NCBI GenBank assembly: GCA_965246745.1
Contig: OZ251980.1
Span: forward strand, 1,798,001-1,862,000
DNA: 64,000 nt
Direction of reading: 5' to 3'
Source of the DNA: JANXMY01 sp965246745
GTDB taxonomy: Bacteria > Armatimonadota > Armatimonadia > Armatimonadales > Capsulimonadaceae
Part shown: positions 63,571 through 64,000 of the stretch, piece by piece
How the letters are laid out: the number at the start of each line of letters is the position of its first letter
How positions within the stretch are numbered: position 1 is the first letter of the stretch
Notes under the pieces: model-generated
What the model saw: only the letters and a program-made list of their open reading frames with translations
The model's database searches: none
Told to the model about the DNA's origin: nothing
Made by a program: the position numbers and the translations under genes

Positions 63571-64000
63571 ATGCAGACGTTTGATTATTTGGTGCTCGGC
63601 AGCGGCAGCGCGGGGCTGTCGTTTGCGCTGGAAGTGTCGGCGCATGGGCGGGTCGCACTGGTGACGAAAAAAGACCGGACGGACAGCAACACGAACTGGG
63701 CGCAGGGCGGGATCGCCGGGGTCATGGGCGCGGACGACGACCCCGAATTGCACGTTCAGGACACGCTGATTGCCGGGGCGGGGCTGTGCCATGAGGACGC
63801 CGTGCGGGTGCTGGTCGCCGAAGGACCTGATAGAATACGCGAGCTGATGGCATTCGGCGCGAACTTCAACCGCGAAAAAAACGGCGAGCTGTCGCTGGGG
63901 CGCGAAGGCGGGCACTCCCGGCGAAGAATTATCCATACGGCGGACCTAACGGGCAAGGAAGTCGAGCGGACACTGGTGGAAGCGGCGCGGACCCACCCGA
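63571..64000 (+). CDS. nadB: L-aspartate oxidase, N-terminal part (runs off the window)
   Basis: The first 143 codons of a flavoprotein that oxidises L-aspartate to iminoaspartate in NAD synthesis. The FAD-binding start MQTFDYLVLGSGSAGLSFAL contains the GxGxAG fingerprint, followed by KKDRTDSNTNWAQGGIAGVM and LGREGGHSRRRIIHTADLTG, which are typical of NadB. The gene continues past the window end, so the capping and helical domains are not seen. Succinate dehydrogenase flavoprotein is a relative but fits less well. Confidence 0.92.
   Translation, partial: MQTFDYLVLGSGSAGLSFALEVSAHGRVALVTKKDRTDSNTNWAQGGIAGVMGADDDPELHVQDTLIAGAGLCHEDAVRVLVAEGPDRIRELMAFGANFNREKNGELSLGREGGHSRRRIIHTADLTGKEVERTLVEAARTHP

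Overview
The window is high-GC DNA that looks chromosomal and comes from a Gram-negative-type (diderm), motile, pilus-bearing bacterium. Evidence for that is a complete set of genes for the cell-wall-spanning type IV pilus machine (pilM to pilQ, pilB, pilT), a DsbD-type inner-membrane reductase, and the flagellar genes fliD and fliS. The mix of DUF1501/DUF1800 proteins, secreted sugar-active proteins of GH99-like, DUF4091 and GH42-like type, and many short dispersed palindromes suggests Armatimonadota or a similar lineage. That placement is inference; no rRNA or tRNA gene was found.

Layout. 0-7 kb: phosphoketolase, a half-size ABC exporter and a DsbD with two terminal thioredoxin domains. 7.4-13 kb: small toxin-antitoxin (TA) modules around a 1226-residue secreted sugar-binding/GH99-like protein. 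13-21.4 kb: M48 protease, zinc-ribbon membrane protein, cytidylate-kinase-like protein, ferredoxin-dependent nitrite/sulfite reductase, a HEPN module, a thioredoxin fused to a LolA-like domain, and a PIN module. 21.4-31.6 kb: secreted and membrane proteins, a regulator operon, a sulfite-oxidase-type molybdoprotein and a semialdehyde dehydrogenase. 31.7-36 kb: fliD-fliS-chaperone, then an ECF sigma factor with a zinc-finger anti-sigma. 36-37 kb: a gene-free stretch full of inverted repeats. 37-39.4 kb: a sugar ABC permease with a very large repeated periplasmic insert. 39.7-49.8 kb: the pilus cluster pilM-N-O-P-like-Q, pilB, an HDOD gene and pilT. 50-55.2 kb: DUF1501/DUF1800, BrnA and MazF-type TA genes and small membrane proteins. 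55.3-64 kb: a GH42-like protein with disordered tails, an ACT-domain protein, def, bioY, hemC, a truncated DUF1016 gene and the start of nadB.

How the genes work together. The pilus block forms one unit: PilM/N/O/P-like alignment complex, PilQ outer-membrane pore, PilB and PilT motors. The fliD-fliS-chaperone block serves the flagellar filament and is preceded by a sequence resembling a flagellar sigma-28 promoter. Several sugar-related proteins hint at polysaccharide use. The most striking non-gene feature is a set of at least five dispersed palindromic element families. Two copies of one family sit in frame inside dsbD and encode domain linkers, and another supplies the last codons of hemC. 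Several genes also have a promoter -10 box five or six bases from the start codon, which predicts leaderless mRNAs.
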